The position numbers and the translations under genes were made by a program. From Nonomuraea rhodomycinica (GTDB lineage: Bacteria > Actinomycetota > Actinomycetes > Streptosporangiales > Streptosporangiaceae), in contig NZ_JABWGO010000003.1 in NCBI RefSeq assembly GCF_013363995.1, forward strand, positions 496,001 to 560,000: a stretch of 64,000 nucleotides of DNA. Reading direction: 5' to 3'. The notes beneath the pieces were generated by a model that was given only the letters and a program-made list of their open reading frames with translations, was not told the DNA's origin and ran no database searches. Below are positions 24,157 through 32,488 of this stretch, piece by piece. Numbering within the stretch: position 1 is the first letter of the stretch; each line of letters begins with the position of its first letter.

Positions 24157-25608
24157 GTGGACCGGAACCCGCTCGGACCCAGCAGGCGCGACGTCCTGCG
24201 CGGCGCCCTCGCCGCGGGAGCCGCGCTCACCCTCGCCGGCTGCGGCTCGCAGGCCGACGCCCCCCACTCGGTCACCGTGGACCAGTGGCGCCAGTTCAAG
24301 GGCGCCACTCTCAACTTCATCTCGGAGAACACCGCCCCGACCGCGGCCATCGCGGCCAACACGCGCCCGTTCACCGACCTGACCGGCATCAGCATCAACA
24401 TCGTCACCCTGGAGCTGACCGCGCTCGTCCAGCGGGTCGCCCTGGACCTGGCCTCCGGCCACGCCCAGTACCAGGTGATCTACGCCGACCCGTACCAGGT
24501 GCTGGCCCCCTACCAGCGGGGACTGGTGGACCTGCGCACCATGCAGGCCGACCCGAACCTGCCCCACCTGCCCGGCGGCGTCGCGGACTTCATCCCCGCC
24601 CAGATGGACGCCGCCGGCCGCTTCGTCGACCCGAACGCGTACTACACCCTGCCCTACGACGCCCCGACAATGATCTGGCAGTACCGGCGCGACCTGTTCG
24701 ACAAGTACCACGACCGCATGGCCAACGACCTCGGCTTCGACCCCACCCCGAGCGGCGAGCGGACCTGGGACGAGTACTACAGGATCGCGAACTGGTTCAA
24801 CAAGAACGCCGGCTCCGACGTCAAGTACGGCACCGGCCACCAGGCCCGCCAGCACGACTCGCTGATGAACGACTTCAGCAACGTGCTGTGGTCCTACGGC
24901 GGCGCCTACTTCGACAACGGCAAGGAGGTCGGCCGGATCGGCTCGCGCGACCCCGGCCCCTGCCGGCTCGACTCCGACGCCGCGATCGCCGGCGCCGAGT
25001 TCTACCAGAAGCTGCTGGCCATCGCCGACCCCGCCTCCACCACCTGGGACTGGGACGGCGTCGGCGCCGCGTTCCGCGCCGGCCGGCTGGCGATGTGCCC
25101 GAACTGGCACGAGTTCGCCGCCAGCAACGAGCAGGTGATGCCCGGCAGGACCGGGTACTCGCCGCTGCCCAAGGGGCCGGTCGCCACGGCCAACATGTAC
25201 GGCGGCACCGGCGTCGCCATCAGCGACAACACGCGGCCCCACGAGCGCGGCGCCGCCTGGCTGTTCCTGGTCTGGGCCACCTCGCCCCAGACGCAGCTCG
25301 CCAACCTCAAGAGCAAGGCCGGCGGCGGCACCCCCACCCGCACCTCCGTGTACGAGCTGCCGGAGGTGCGCGCCGCGGAGAAGCGGCCCTCGCCGATGCC
25401 CAACATGCTCACGGCCGCCGCGGTCCGCCAGGCGTGGGAGCCCGACAAGATCGGCCTGCGGCCCAAGATCCCGATGTGGAACGAGTGCAACACCGCGATC
25501 TTCACCCAGCTCTCGCGCATGCTCACCGGCGGGGCCACCCCGCGGGACGCGATGCGCACGATCAAGGCGCGGGTGGACCAGATCGTGGCCCGAGGATGGG
25601 TGGCCTAG
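24157..25608 (+). CDS. ABC transporter sugar/polyol-binding lipoprotein
   Basis: A 483-residue extracellular solute-binding protein (family 1). The GTG at 24157, with GGGAGGGG in front, gives a twin-arginine-like signal (SRRDVLRG) followed by the lipobox LAGC, so it is an exported, lipid-anchored receptor. The mature part has the family features YADPYQVLAPYQRGLVDL, YTLPYDAPTMIWQYRRDLFD and RGAAWLFLVWATSPQTQL. The permeases that follow immediately and the dehydrogenase and kinase around it suggest a polyol ligand such as arabinitol, xylitol, mannitol or sorbitol. The ATG at 24064 would bury the signal and is less likely. Confidence 0.9.
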   Translation: MDRNPLGPSRRDVLRGALAAGAALTLAGCGSQADAPHSVTVDQWRQFKGATLNFISENTAPTAAIAANTRPFTDLTGISINIVTLELTALVQRVALDLASGHAQYQVIYADPYQVLAPYQRGLVDLRTMQADPNLPHLPGGVADFIPAQMDAAGRFVDPNAYYTLPYDAPTMIWQYRRDLFDKYHDRMANDLGFDPTPSGERTWDEYYRIANWFNKNAGSDVKYGTGHQARQHDSLMNDFSNVLWSYGGAYFDNGKEVGRIGSRDPGPCRLDSDAAIAGAEFYQKLLAIADPASTTWDWDGVGAAFRAGRLAMCPNWHEFAASNEQVMPGRTGYSPLPKGPVATANMYGGTGVAISDNTRPHERGAAWLFLVWATSPQTQLANLKSKAGGGTPTRTSVYELPEVRAAEKRPSPMPNMLTAAAVRQAWEPDKIGLRPKIPMWNECNTAIFTQLSRMLTGGATPRDAMRTIKARVDQIVARGWVA

Positions 25609-26541
25609 ATGACGCACGCAGCCGACCACTCGCCGGTGCTCGAACGAGCCCGGCCCGAGACCGCCAAGCCCAGGGAGCCGCGCATCGGCTTCGAGGGCGC
25701 CATGATGACCCCCGGCCTGATCCTGCTGGCCGCGCTGTCGATCGTGCCGTTCCTCGCCCTGATCGCCATGAGCTTCTCCCACGTCCGGCTGCTCGGCGGG
25801 GTGAGCCTCGACCTGGTGGGCCTGCGCAACTGGGCCCGCTTCTTCACCGACGCCGACATGTGGATGTCGTGGCTGCGGACGATCGTCTACTTCGTCCTCA
25901 CCGTGGGCCTGGAGATGGTCCTCGGCGTGGCCGTCGCGCTGTGCCTGTACCGGGTGCTGCGCGGCCGGAACGTGCTGCTCGGCCTGCTGCTGCTGCCCAT
26001 GTTCGTGGCGCCGTCGATCGTCGGCCTGCTGGGCCGCTACCTGACCGACTCGACCTTCGGCCTCTACGCGTGGGTGCTGCGCTCGCTCGGCTACAGCGGC
26101 GACATCCTGGGCAGCCCGATCAGCGCGTTCGCCGCGGTGGTGTTCATGGACGTGTGGGAGTGGACCCCGCTGATCGCCCTGATCACCCTCGCCGGCCTGG
26201 CCAGCGTGCCGCAGTCGGTGCGCGAGGCCGCCGCCGTGGACGGCGCCCCGGGCTGGATGACGCTGCGCTACATCGTGTTCCCGGCGATCTCCAACGTGCT
26301 GCTCGTCGCGCTGCTCATCCGCTCCATGGACGCGATCCGGTACTTCGACATCATCTGGGTCACCACCAACGGCGGCCCCGCCGACGCCACCAAGATCGTC
26401 CCGGTGCGGCTGTACGAGACCGCGTTCCGCTTCTTCGACCTCGGCTACGCCGCCGCCATCGGACTGGCGATGCTGGCCTTCTCGATCTTCATCGCCCGTA
26501 CCTTCGTCCGGCTGCTGGACGTGAGGGGGTTGACCCGATGA
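25609..26541 (+). CDS. ABC sugar/polyol permease, MalF-like
   Basis: A 310-residue inner-membrane permease starting directly after the binding-protein stop (TAG-ATG). Six TM segments are visible, starting near residue 30, and the EAA loop reads VREAAAVDGAPGWMTLRYIVFPAI, which contacts the ATPase. Ends with an ATGA overlap with the second permease. The short N-terminus and the MTPGLILLAALSIVPFLALIAMSF first segment are typical of the UgpA/MalF branch for sugars and polyols. Confidence 0.92.
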   Translation: MTHAADHSPVLERARPETAKPREPRIGFEGAMMTPGLILLAALSIVPFLALIAMSFSHVRLLGGVSLDLVGLRNWARFFTDADMWMSWLRTIVYFVLTVGLEMVLGVAVALCLYRVLRGRNVLLGLLLLPMFVAPSIVGLLGRYLTDSTFGLYAWVLRSLGYSGDILGSPISAFAAVVFMDVWEWTPLIALITLAGLASVPQSVREAAAVDGAPGWMTLRYIVFPAISNVLLVALLIRSMDAIRYFDIIWVTTNGGPADATKIVPVRLYETAFRFFDLGYAAAIGLAMLAFSIFIARTFVRLLDVRGLTR

Positions 26542-27443
26542 GCACCACCGAAGCGCCGCCGCGCCACCCGCCGGTGACCGCCGCCCCGCGCGGCACGCCG
26601 CAGTCGCCGCTGGAGGAGACCGGGCGCGGCACCCGCTGGGTCGTGTGGCTGGTCCTCGCCCTGTTCATGCTGTGGACGCTGGTCCCGCTGGTGTGGATGC
26701 TGATGTCGTCGTTCAAGAACCGCACCGACGTCACCGCGGCCACGCCCCAGGTGGCGTTCCAGCCGACCCTGGACAACTACCGGGGCCTGTTCTCCGGGCC
26801 GAACAACCTCACGCCCTACATCTGGCACAGCGTGCTGGCCGCCGGGATCTCCGCGGTGCTGGCCGTCTGCCTGGGCTCGCTCGCCGGGTACGGGCTGGCC
26901 CGGACCGCGATGCGCGGCAAGAGGCACCTGGCCTTCTGGATCATCTCGACCCGTATGGCGCCCATCGCGGCGGTCGTGGTGCCGCTGTTCATCATCTTCC
27001 GCGGGCTCAACCTCATCGACACGATCCCGGGGCTGGTGCTGGCGTACCTGACGTTCAACCTGCCGTTCGCCATCTGGCTGATGAGCGCGTTCTTCGCCGA
27101 GGTGCCGCCGTCGCTGGAGGAGTCGGCGCTGGTCGCCGGCTGCACCCGCTGGCAGGCGTTCTGGACGGTCATCCTGCCGCTGACCAAGGCCGGCCTGGTC
27201 ACCACGTTCATCCTGTGCCTCGTCTTCGCCTGGAACGACTACGCCTTCGCCGTCGTCTTCTCCGGGCCCAACTCCCAGACGCTGCCCATCGCCGCCTCGC
27301 AGCTCGTCACCCAGACGGGCGTCGACTGGGGCCAGCTCACCGCGATCGGCACGATCGTGGTCGTGCCGATGATGCTCGCCGGGCTCGCCGTGCGCCGCTG
27401 GCTGGTCACCGGCCTGACCCTCGGCGCCGTCACCGGAGAGTAG
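26538..27443 (+). CDS. ABC sugar/polyol permease, MalG-like
   Basis: A 301-residue partner permease (ATG at 26538 overlapping the previous stop by 4 bp). About 38 residues of Pro-rich cytoplasmic N-terminus precede six TM segments. The EAA loop is LEESALVAGCTRWQAFWTVILPLTKAG, the MalG-type coupling helix; it has E-S-A-L in place of the usual E-A-A. It forms the channel with the MalF-like protein. The dehydrogenase gene begins 9 bp later, in the same operon. Confidence 0.92.
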   Translation: MSTTEAPPRHPPVTAAPRGTPQSPLEETGRGTRWVVWLVLALFMLWTLVPLVWMLMSSFKNRTDVTAATPQVAFQPTLDNYRGLFSGPNNLTPYIWHSVLAAGISAVLAVCLGSLAGYGLARTAMRGKRHLAFWIISTRMAPIAAVVVPLFIIFRGLNLIDTIPGLVLAYLTFNLPFAIWLMSAFFAEVPPSLEESALVAGCTRWQAFWTVILPLTKAGLVTTFILCLVFAWNDYAFAVVFSGPNSQTLPIAASQLVTQTGVDWGQLTAIGTIVVVPMMLAGLAVRRWLVTGLTLGAVTGE

Positions 27444-27452
27444 GAGCGGGCC

Positions 27453-28466
27453 ATGCGCGCGGCCGTGCTGCACGGAGTGGGCAAGATCCTCCTGGAGGAG
27501 CGGCCCCGTCCCGAACCGGGGCACCGCGAGGTGCTCGTCCAGGTCACGTCGGTCGGCACGTGCGGCTCCGACGTGCACTACTACGAGCACGGGCGGATCG
27601 GCGACTTCGTCGTGCGCTCGCCGCTGGTGCTCGGCCACGAGCCGGCCGGGATCGTCGTGCAGGCGGGGCCGGGCGCGGACCGCCACCGCACGGGGCAGCG
27701 CGTCTCGCTGGAGCCGGGCGTGCCCGACTTCACCTGCGCCCAGTGCCGGGCCGGCCGCTACAACCTCTGCCCGCGCATGCGCTTCTTCGGCACCCCGCCG
27801 ATCGACGGCGCCTTCACCGAGTACGTCGCCGTCCACGAGGAGTTCGCCCACCCCGTGCCGGACACCGTCTCCGACGACGCCGCCGCGCTGATGGAGCCGC
27901 TGTCGGTGGGCGTGTGGGCCTGCCGCAAGGCGCGGGTCGGCCCGGGCACCCGCGTCCTCGTCACCGGGGCCGGCCCGATCGGGCTGCTGTGCCTGCAGGC
28001 GGCGCGCGCCTTCGGCGCCACGCAGGTCCTGGTCACCGACGTCAACCCGGCCCGGCTCGCCCGCGCCCGCGAGCTGGGCGCCACCGCGATCCTGGACGCG
28101 CGCGCGGAGAGCCTCGCCGACGCCGCCTTCGAGCCCGACGCGCTGCTCGAATGCTCCGGCCACCCGGCCGCGACCGCCGACGCCGTCCGCGCGGTGGCGC
28201 GGGCGGGGCGCGTCGTCCTCGTCGGCATGGGCGGCGACGAGATCCCGCTGCCGCTCACGGCCCTGCAGACGCGCGAGCTGGAGGTGACGGGCACCTTCCG
28301 CTACGCCAACACCTGGCCGGCCGCCATCGCCCTGGCCGCCGCCGGACGCGTCGAGCTGGACGCCCTGGTCACCGGCCACTTCGGGCTGGACCAGGTCGAG
28401 GACGCGCTCACGGCCGGCACGCGCGACCCCGAGCTGGTCAAGGCAGTGGTCCGGCCGCAGGAGTGA
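27453..28466 (+). CDS. Sorbitol/xylitol-type zinc dehydrogenase
   Basis: A 337-residue medium-chain zinc dehydrogenase of the sorbitol dehydrogenase (L-iditol 2-dehydrogenase) group. Catalytic zinc residues are seen in GTCGSDVHYYEHG and LGHEPAGIV; the cysteine loop CAQCRAGRYNLCPRMRFFGTPP and the TGAGPIGLLCLQAARAFGA nucleotide site match SDH and xylitol dehydrogenase. It would oxidise the imported polyol to a ketose (fructose or xylulose). Its position between permeases and regulator places it in the polyol operon; with XylB a xylitol/arabinitol route is the best guess. Confidence 0.92.
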   Translation: MRAAVLHGVGKILLEERPRPEPGHREVLVQVTSVGTCGSDVHYYEHGRIGDFVVRSPLVLGHEPAGIVVQAGPGADRHRTGQRVSLEPGVPDFTCAQCRAGRYNLCPRMRFFGTPPIDGAFTEYVAVHEEFAHPVPDTVSDDAAALMEPLSVGVWACRKARVGPGTRVLVTGAGPIGLLCLQAARAFGATQVLVTDVNPARLARARELGATAILDARAESLADAAFEPDALLECSGHPAATADAVRAVARAGRVVLVGMGGDEIPLPLTALQTRELEVTGTFRYANTWPAAIALAAAGRVELDALVTGHFGLDQVEDALTAGTRDPELVKAVVRPQE

Positions 28467-28470
28467 GCGC

Positions 28471-29325
28471 GTGGCCAGGGCCAGGACCACGACCGCCGGT
28501 CTGGAGGAGCGCAGGCGGGCGGTGCTGGCCCGCGTGGCGGAGAAGGGGGAGATGGGCATCGCCGAGCTGGCGGAGGAGTTCGGGGTCAGCGTCATGACCA
28601 TGCACCGCGACCTGGACGCCCTGGCGAGCGGCGCGCTGCTGCGCAAGTCCCGCGGCCGCGCGGCGGCGGTCGCCGCCGTGACCATGGAGGTCGCCCCCGA
28701 ACTGCGCAGGCGCACGCGGCTGGCGGAGAAGGAGGCGATCGCCGAGGCCGCCCTGCGCGAGCTGCCGCGCCGGGGCGTGCTCCTCATGGACGACTCGACG
28801 ACGCTGTTCCCGCTGGCCCGGCGGCTCGACGAGCGCGGCGGCTACACCGTGGTGACCAACTCCGTGGGCGTCGCCCGGCTCGTCGCCGCCACCGAGCACA
28901 GCCAGGCGATCCTGCTCGGCGGCGACTACCACGGCGTCTTCGACTCGACGACCGGGCCCGAGGTGACCCGCGCCCTGCAGCGCATCCGCGCTGACGTCGC
29001 CCTCATGTCGGCGGTCGCGGTCACCGCGGGCCGCCTCTACCACCCGATCCAGGGCTACGCCGCGGTCAAGGAGGCGATGCTCGACGCCGCCCAGGCGCAC
29101 CTGCTGCTCGTCGACTCCTCCAAGTTCGGGCGGCACGCGCCGTTCAGCCACCGCGACGTGAGCGCGTACGACGTGGTGATCACCGACAGCGGCGTGCCGC
29201 GCGACGAGGAGCGGACGCTGCGCAAGCTGGCCGGGCGCCTGCTGCTCGTCGAGGTCGGGCACGGCCGGACGCCGTCCCTGAGCCCGGCGGGCTCCCACGG
29301 GGCCTCCTACCGAGGCCCGTACTGA
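28471..29325 (+). CDS. DeoR-family transcriptional regulator
   Basis: A 284-residue repressor starting at GTG 28471, 4 bp after the dehydrogenase stop. The N-terminal winged HTH reads EKGEMGIAELAEEFGVSVMTMHRDLDAL, followed by the DeoR C-terminal sugar-phosphate sensor (LLMDDSTTLFPLARRL, VVTNSVGVARLVA, LLLVDSSKFGRHA). The usual MTIRRDL is here MTMHRDL. Proteins of this type usually bind a phosphorylated intermediate, so xylulose 5-phosphate is a plausible signal. It likely controls the operon it sits in, through the dyads at 24053-24078. Confidence 0.9.
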   Translation: MARARTTTAGLEERRRAVLARVAEKGEMGIAELAEEFGVSVMTMHRDLDALASGALLRKSRGRAAAVAAVTMEVAPELRRRTRLAEKEAIAEAALRELPRRGVLLMDDSTTLFPLARRLDERGGYTVVTNSVGVARLVAATEHSQAILLGGDYHGVFDSTTGPEVTRALQRIRADVALMSAVAVTAGRLYHPIQGYAAVKEAMLDAAQAHLLLVDSSKFGRHAPFSHRDVSAYDVVITDSGVPRDEERTLRKLAGRLLLVEVGHGRTPSLSPAGSHGASYRGPY

Positions 29326-29344
29326 TCGTTTGAGGAGAAGAGCG

Positions 29345-30460
<1,116 letters not shown>

Positions 30461-30466
30461 GGGCGG

Positions 30467-30521
30467 TTGACTATCCGGACTGCGGTCCGGTAGCTTCCCG
30501 CTGTATCCGGACTGCGGTCCG
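30467..30521 (+). promoter_or_regulatory. Promoter with duplicated operator upstream of the cupin gene
   Basis: TTGACT (30467-30472) and TAGCTT (30491-30496) are spaced by 18 bp. The spacer contains the dyad CGGAC-N4-GTCCG. The 18-bp sequence TATCCGGACTGCGGTCCG occurs at 30472-30489 and again, exactly, at 30504-30521, 32 bp later, just before the ribosome site AGGAAGG. Two identical operators over a promoter suggest tight repression by a dimeric regulator, perhaps of the TetR or MarR type; no such gene is adjacent. Confidence 0.72.
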
Positions 30522-30543
30522 ATTATCGGCAGGAAGGCATGTC

Positions 30544-31014
30544 ATGATCAAGAAGCTCGTGCCGGTCGCCCTGGCCGCCTCGCTGGCCCTCGTGGCGGTG
30601 GCGGCGCCCGGCTCGTCCGCCCGGTCCCGGCCCGCGCAGGCGTCCGGCACGGCGTCCGGCGAGGTCGTCTACCACCGCCACGGCAAGGGCGGCTCGCCCT
30701 GCGAGGGCCTGGAGGGGTGCACGTTCGTCCAGCTCCAAGGCGACCCGGAGAAGGGCGCCTCGGAGGCGATGTTCACGCTCAAGGCCGGCACGCCGTTCTC
30801 CCCGCACTGGCACACCAGCCCCGAACGCGTCGTCGGCGTCTCCGGGGTCATGCTGTGGCACGTGCAGGGGCACAAGACCTACCGCGTCGGCGCGGGCGAC
30901 TACCTGTCCTATCCGTCGAAGGCCGTCCACTGGGGCAGGTGCGCCCCGGGCGCCGACTGCGTGTACTACGTCCACGACGCGCTGCCCTACGACTTCCACC
31001 CCGCCGCACGCTGA
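30544..31014 (+). CDS. Secreted cupin-domain protein
   Basis: A 156-residue exported single-cupin protein. A signal peptide (MIKKLVPVALAASLALVAVAAPGSSA) is followed by a beta-barrel domain with the metal-binding cupin motif: PFSPHWHTSPERVVGVSG (two histidines and a glutamate) and a second conserved histidine in SKAVHWGRC. Two cysteine pairs (SPCEGLEGC and CAPGADC) could form disulfides outside the cell. Enzymatic role unknown. AGGAAGG precedes the ATG at 30544. It has its own strong, operator-covered promoter and a terminator, so it is a separately controlled gene. Confidence 0.82.
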   Translation: MIKKLVPVALAASLALVAVAAPGSSARSRPAQASGTASGEVVYHRHGKGGSPCEGLEGCTFVQLQGDPEKGASEAMFTLKAGTPFSPHWHTSPERVVGVSGVMLWHVQGHKTYRVGAGDYLSYPSKAVHWGRCAPGADCVYYVHDALPYDFHPAAR

Positions 31015-31093
31015 CGCGGCTCCCGGCCGAGATCGCTCCCGGGCGCGGGGCGGGCGCGCGTGCCGGGCCGGTCGCCCGCTCACCCCGCGGTGT

Positions 31094-31125
31094 GAAGGGC
31101 TTCACCCGCACGGGGGAAGCCCTTC
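31094..31125 (+). terminator. Hairpin terminator of the cupin gene, 10-bp stem
   Basis: GAAGGGCTTC (31094-31103) and GAAGCCCTTC (31116-31125) pair perfectly around a 12-base loop, 79 bp after the cupin stop. There is no T tract. Confidence 0.75.
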
Positions 31126-31181
31126 GCCGCGGCTCGGCGGGAGCCTGGTGGCGTCACGGGTGTTCGACGTCGGGAGGGCGT

Positions 31182-31754
31182 GTGGCTGCTTCGATCCGGG
31201 TCCGGGCGGCGGTCTGCCTGCTGCTGTGCGGGCTGGCGCCGTGGGCGGGGGTGAAGACGGTGTGGACTCTCGGCGGCGACGCCCTCGGCGTGGCCGGGGA
31301 GGACTGGCTGCGCGGGGTCGAGACGGAGGGGGATGCCGTCTACCGGGCGTTGGCCGCCGCCGGCGTCGATGTGACGGTGCTGGCGGCGCTGCTCGGGGTG
31401 TTCCTCGCTCTCGGGCTGGTGCACCGGTGGGGGATGGTCTTCCCGCGGTGGACCCTGTTTCTCGCCGGGCGGCGGGTGCCCGCCTTGCTGCCGCTGGTCC
31501 CGGCCTGGGGGGTGGGGCTGTGCCTGGCGGTGTACGGCGTGGTGCTGCTGGCCATGGCGCCGCTCAGCCTGGTCGGGGTGATCGCGCGGTTCACGCCGAT
31601 GGAGCCCTTCACCAGCAGCGCGGGCGTGACCTGGATGGTCCTGTTCGGCGGGCTGGCCTTCGGCGGGCTCGGGGGCGCTCTGGTCGTGGGCGCGTGGTCC
31701 TACGGACGGCGCGTGTCCGCGGCCAAGCGGGCCGCCGCACCGCTCCCGGCGTGA
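31182..31754 (+). CDS. Small four-helix membrane protein of unknown function
   Basis: A 190-residue protein starting at GTG 31182 with GGGAGG in front. Four TM segments are visible: about residues 5-25, 60-80, 98-125 and 145-170, the first followed by a KTVWTLGGDALG motif that recalls DUF3995-type proteins. The C-terminus (AKRAAAPLPA) is encoded by the first unit of a 23-bp tandem repeat that contains the stop codon. No partner gene is apparent; the CGNR regulator downstream converges with it. Confidence 0.68.
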   Translation: MAASIRVRAAVCLLLCGLAPWAGVKTVWTLGGDALGVAGEDWLRGVETEGDAVYRALAAAGVDVTVLAALLGVFLALGLVHRWGMVFPRWTLFLAGRRVPALLPLVPAWGVGLCLAVYGVVLLAMAPLSLVGVIARFTPMEPFTSSAGVTWMVLFGGLAFGGLGGALVVGAWSYGRRVSAAKRAAAPLPA

Positions 31755-31846
31755 CCGCCGCACCGCTCCCGGCATGACCGCCGCACCGCTCCTGGCATGA
31801 CCGCGGCACCGCTCCCGGCGTGACCGCCGCGCCGCGGCCGGCGTGA
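31732..31846. repeat. 23-bp tandem repeat across a stop codon, five units
   Basis: Five contiguous 23-bp units of the form CCGCCGCACCGCTCCCGG followed by CRTGA. Every unit ends in TGA; the first TGA is the stop of the four-helix membrane protein. The array fills almost the whole gap to the converging CGNR gene (stop at 31858). Confidence 0.92.
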
Positions 31847-31857
31847 TCGCGGCGCCG

Positions 31858-32403
31858 TCAGTGGGTGGTCTTGCCGCGGGCGCGGAAGGCCGCCGCCTTG
31901 GCGCGGTTGCCGCAGCCGCGCATGTCGCACCAGCGGCGCGTACGCCGGTGGGAGGTGTCCACGTACAGGCGCGTGCAGGGGGCGGCCTCGCACTCGCGGA
32001 TCAGCCCCGCCTGCGGCCCGCCCACCAGTTCGGCGGCGGCGCGGGCGGCGGTGGAGAGCGCGGCCCGCAGGTCGCCGCGGCGCTCCAGGCCGTGCTCGCC
32101 GAGCAGCACGCCCACGGGCGCCGTCGCGGCGGCCCGGTTGAGCGTCTCCCGGTCGGCCGGGTCGAACGGTGCTCCCGTGCGGGCCGCGGTGGCCAGCCGG
32201 TAGATCGCCTCCCGCAGGGCCAGGGCCCCGGCGAGGTCGTCCGCGCTCACCTCCGGCGAGGCGTCGAGAAGGCCGGCGGCAAGCGTCCAGCGGGCCAGGT
32301 CGCCGGGCGTGGCCAGCATGTCGATGCGCGCGCCGCGCCGGTGGCCCACGGTGCCGGCCAGGTCGAGCCCCACGTTGCCGCTGACGAAGGTGAAGTCCAC
32401 CAC
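31858..32403 (-). CDS. CGNR zinc-finger regulator (ABATE domain)
   Basis: A 181-residue protein with the actinobacterial ABATE stress domain (residues about 1-130, starting FVSGNVGLDLAGTVG and with LALREAIYRLATA) and a C-terminal CGNR zinc finger: CTRLYVDTSHRRTRRWCDMRGCGNRAKAAAFRARG, three of whose cysteines plus CGNR define the family. Such proteins are thought to bind DNA and control neighbouring genes. Two GTG codons at 32403 and 32400 can start translation. It is divergent from an MFS exporter, and the gap carries two matching dyads that are its most likely target. Confidence 0.87.
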   Translation of the reverse strand: MVDFTFVSGNVGLDLAGTVGHRRGARIDMLATPGDLARWTLAAGLLDASPEVSADDLAGALALREAIYRLATAARTGAPFDPADRETLNRAAATAPVGVLLGEHGLERRGDLRAALSTAARAAAELVGGPQAGLIRECEAAPCTRLYVDTSHRRTRRWCDMRGCGNRAKAAAFRARGKTTH

Positions 32404-32410
32404 CCCATGA

Positions 32411-32473
32411 TAACCGGATTGACAGGTTAGTTGTGCCGCTGCCAAGGTTGAGTAACCGCCGATGTGGGTTACT
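32411..32473. promoter_or_regulatory. Twin TAACC-N9-GGTTA operators between the CGNR regulator and the MFS gene
   Basis: TAACC (32411-32415) with GGTTA (32425-32429), and TAACC (32453-32457) with GGTTA (32467-32471), both with exactly 9 bases between the arms; the second extends to AGTAACC/GGTTACT. The two sites start 42 bp apart, four helical turns. A TTGACA box (32419-32424) lies inside the first site. This is what a repressor acting on divergent promoters would need. Confidence 0.75.
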
Positions 32474-32488
32474 TCTTGGAGGTTGGGG

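Noticed and set aside
31732..31846. Tandem array considered as a CRISPR array
   Set aside because: Units are contiguous 23-mers with no spacers, and there are no cas genes in the window.
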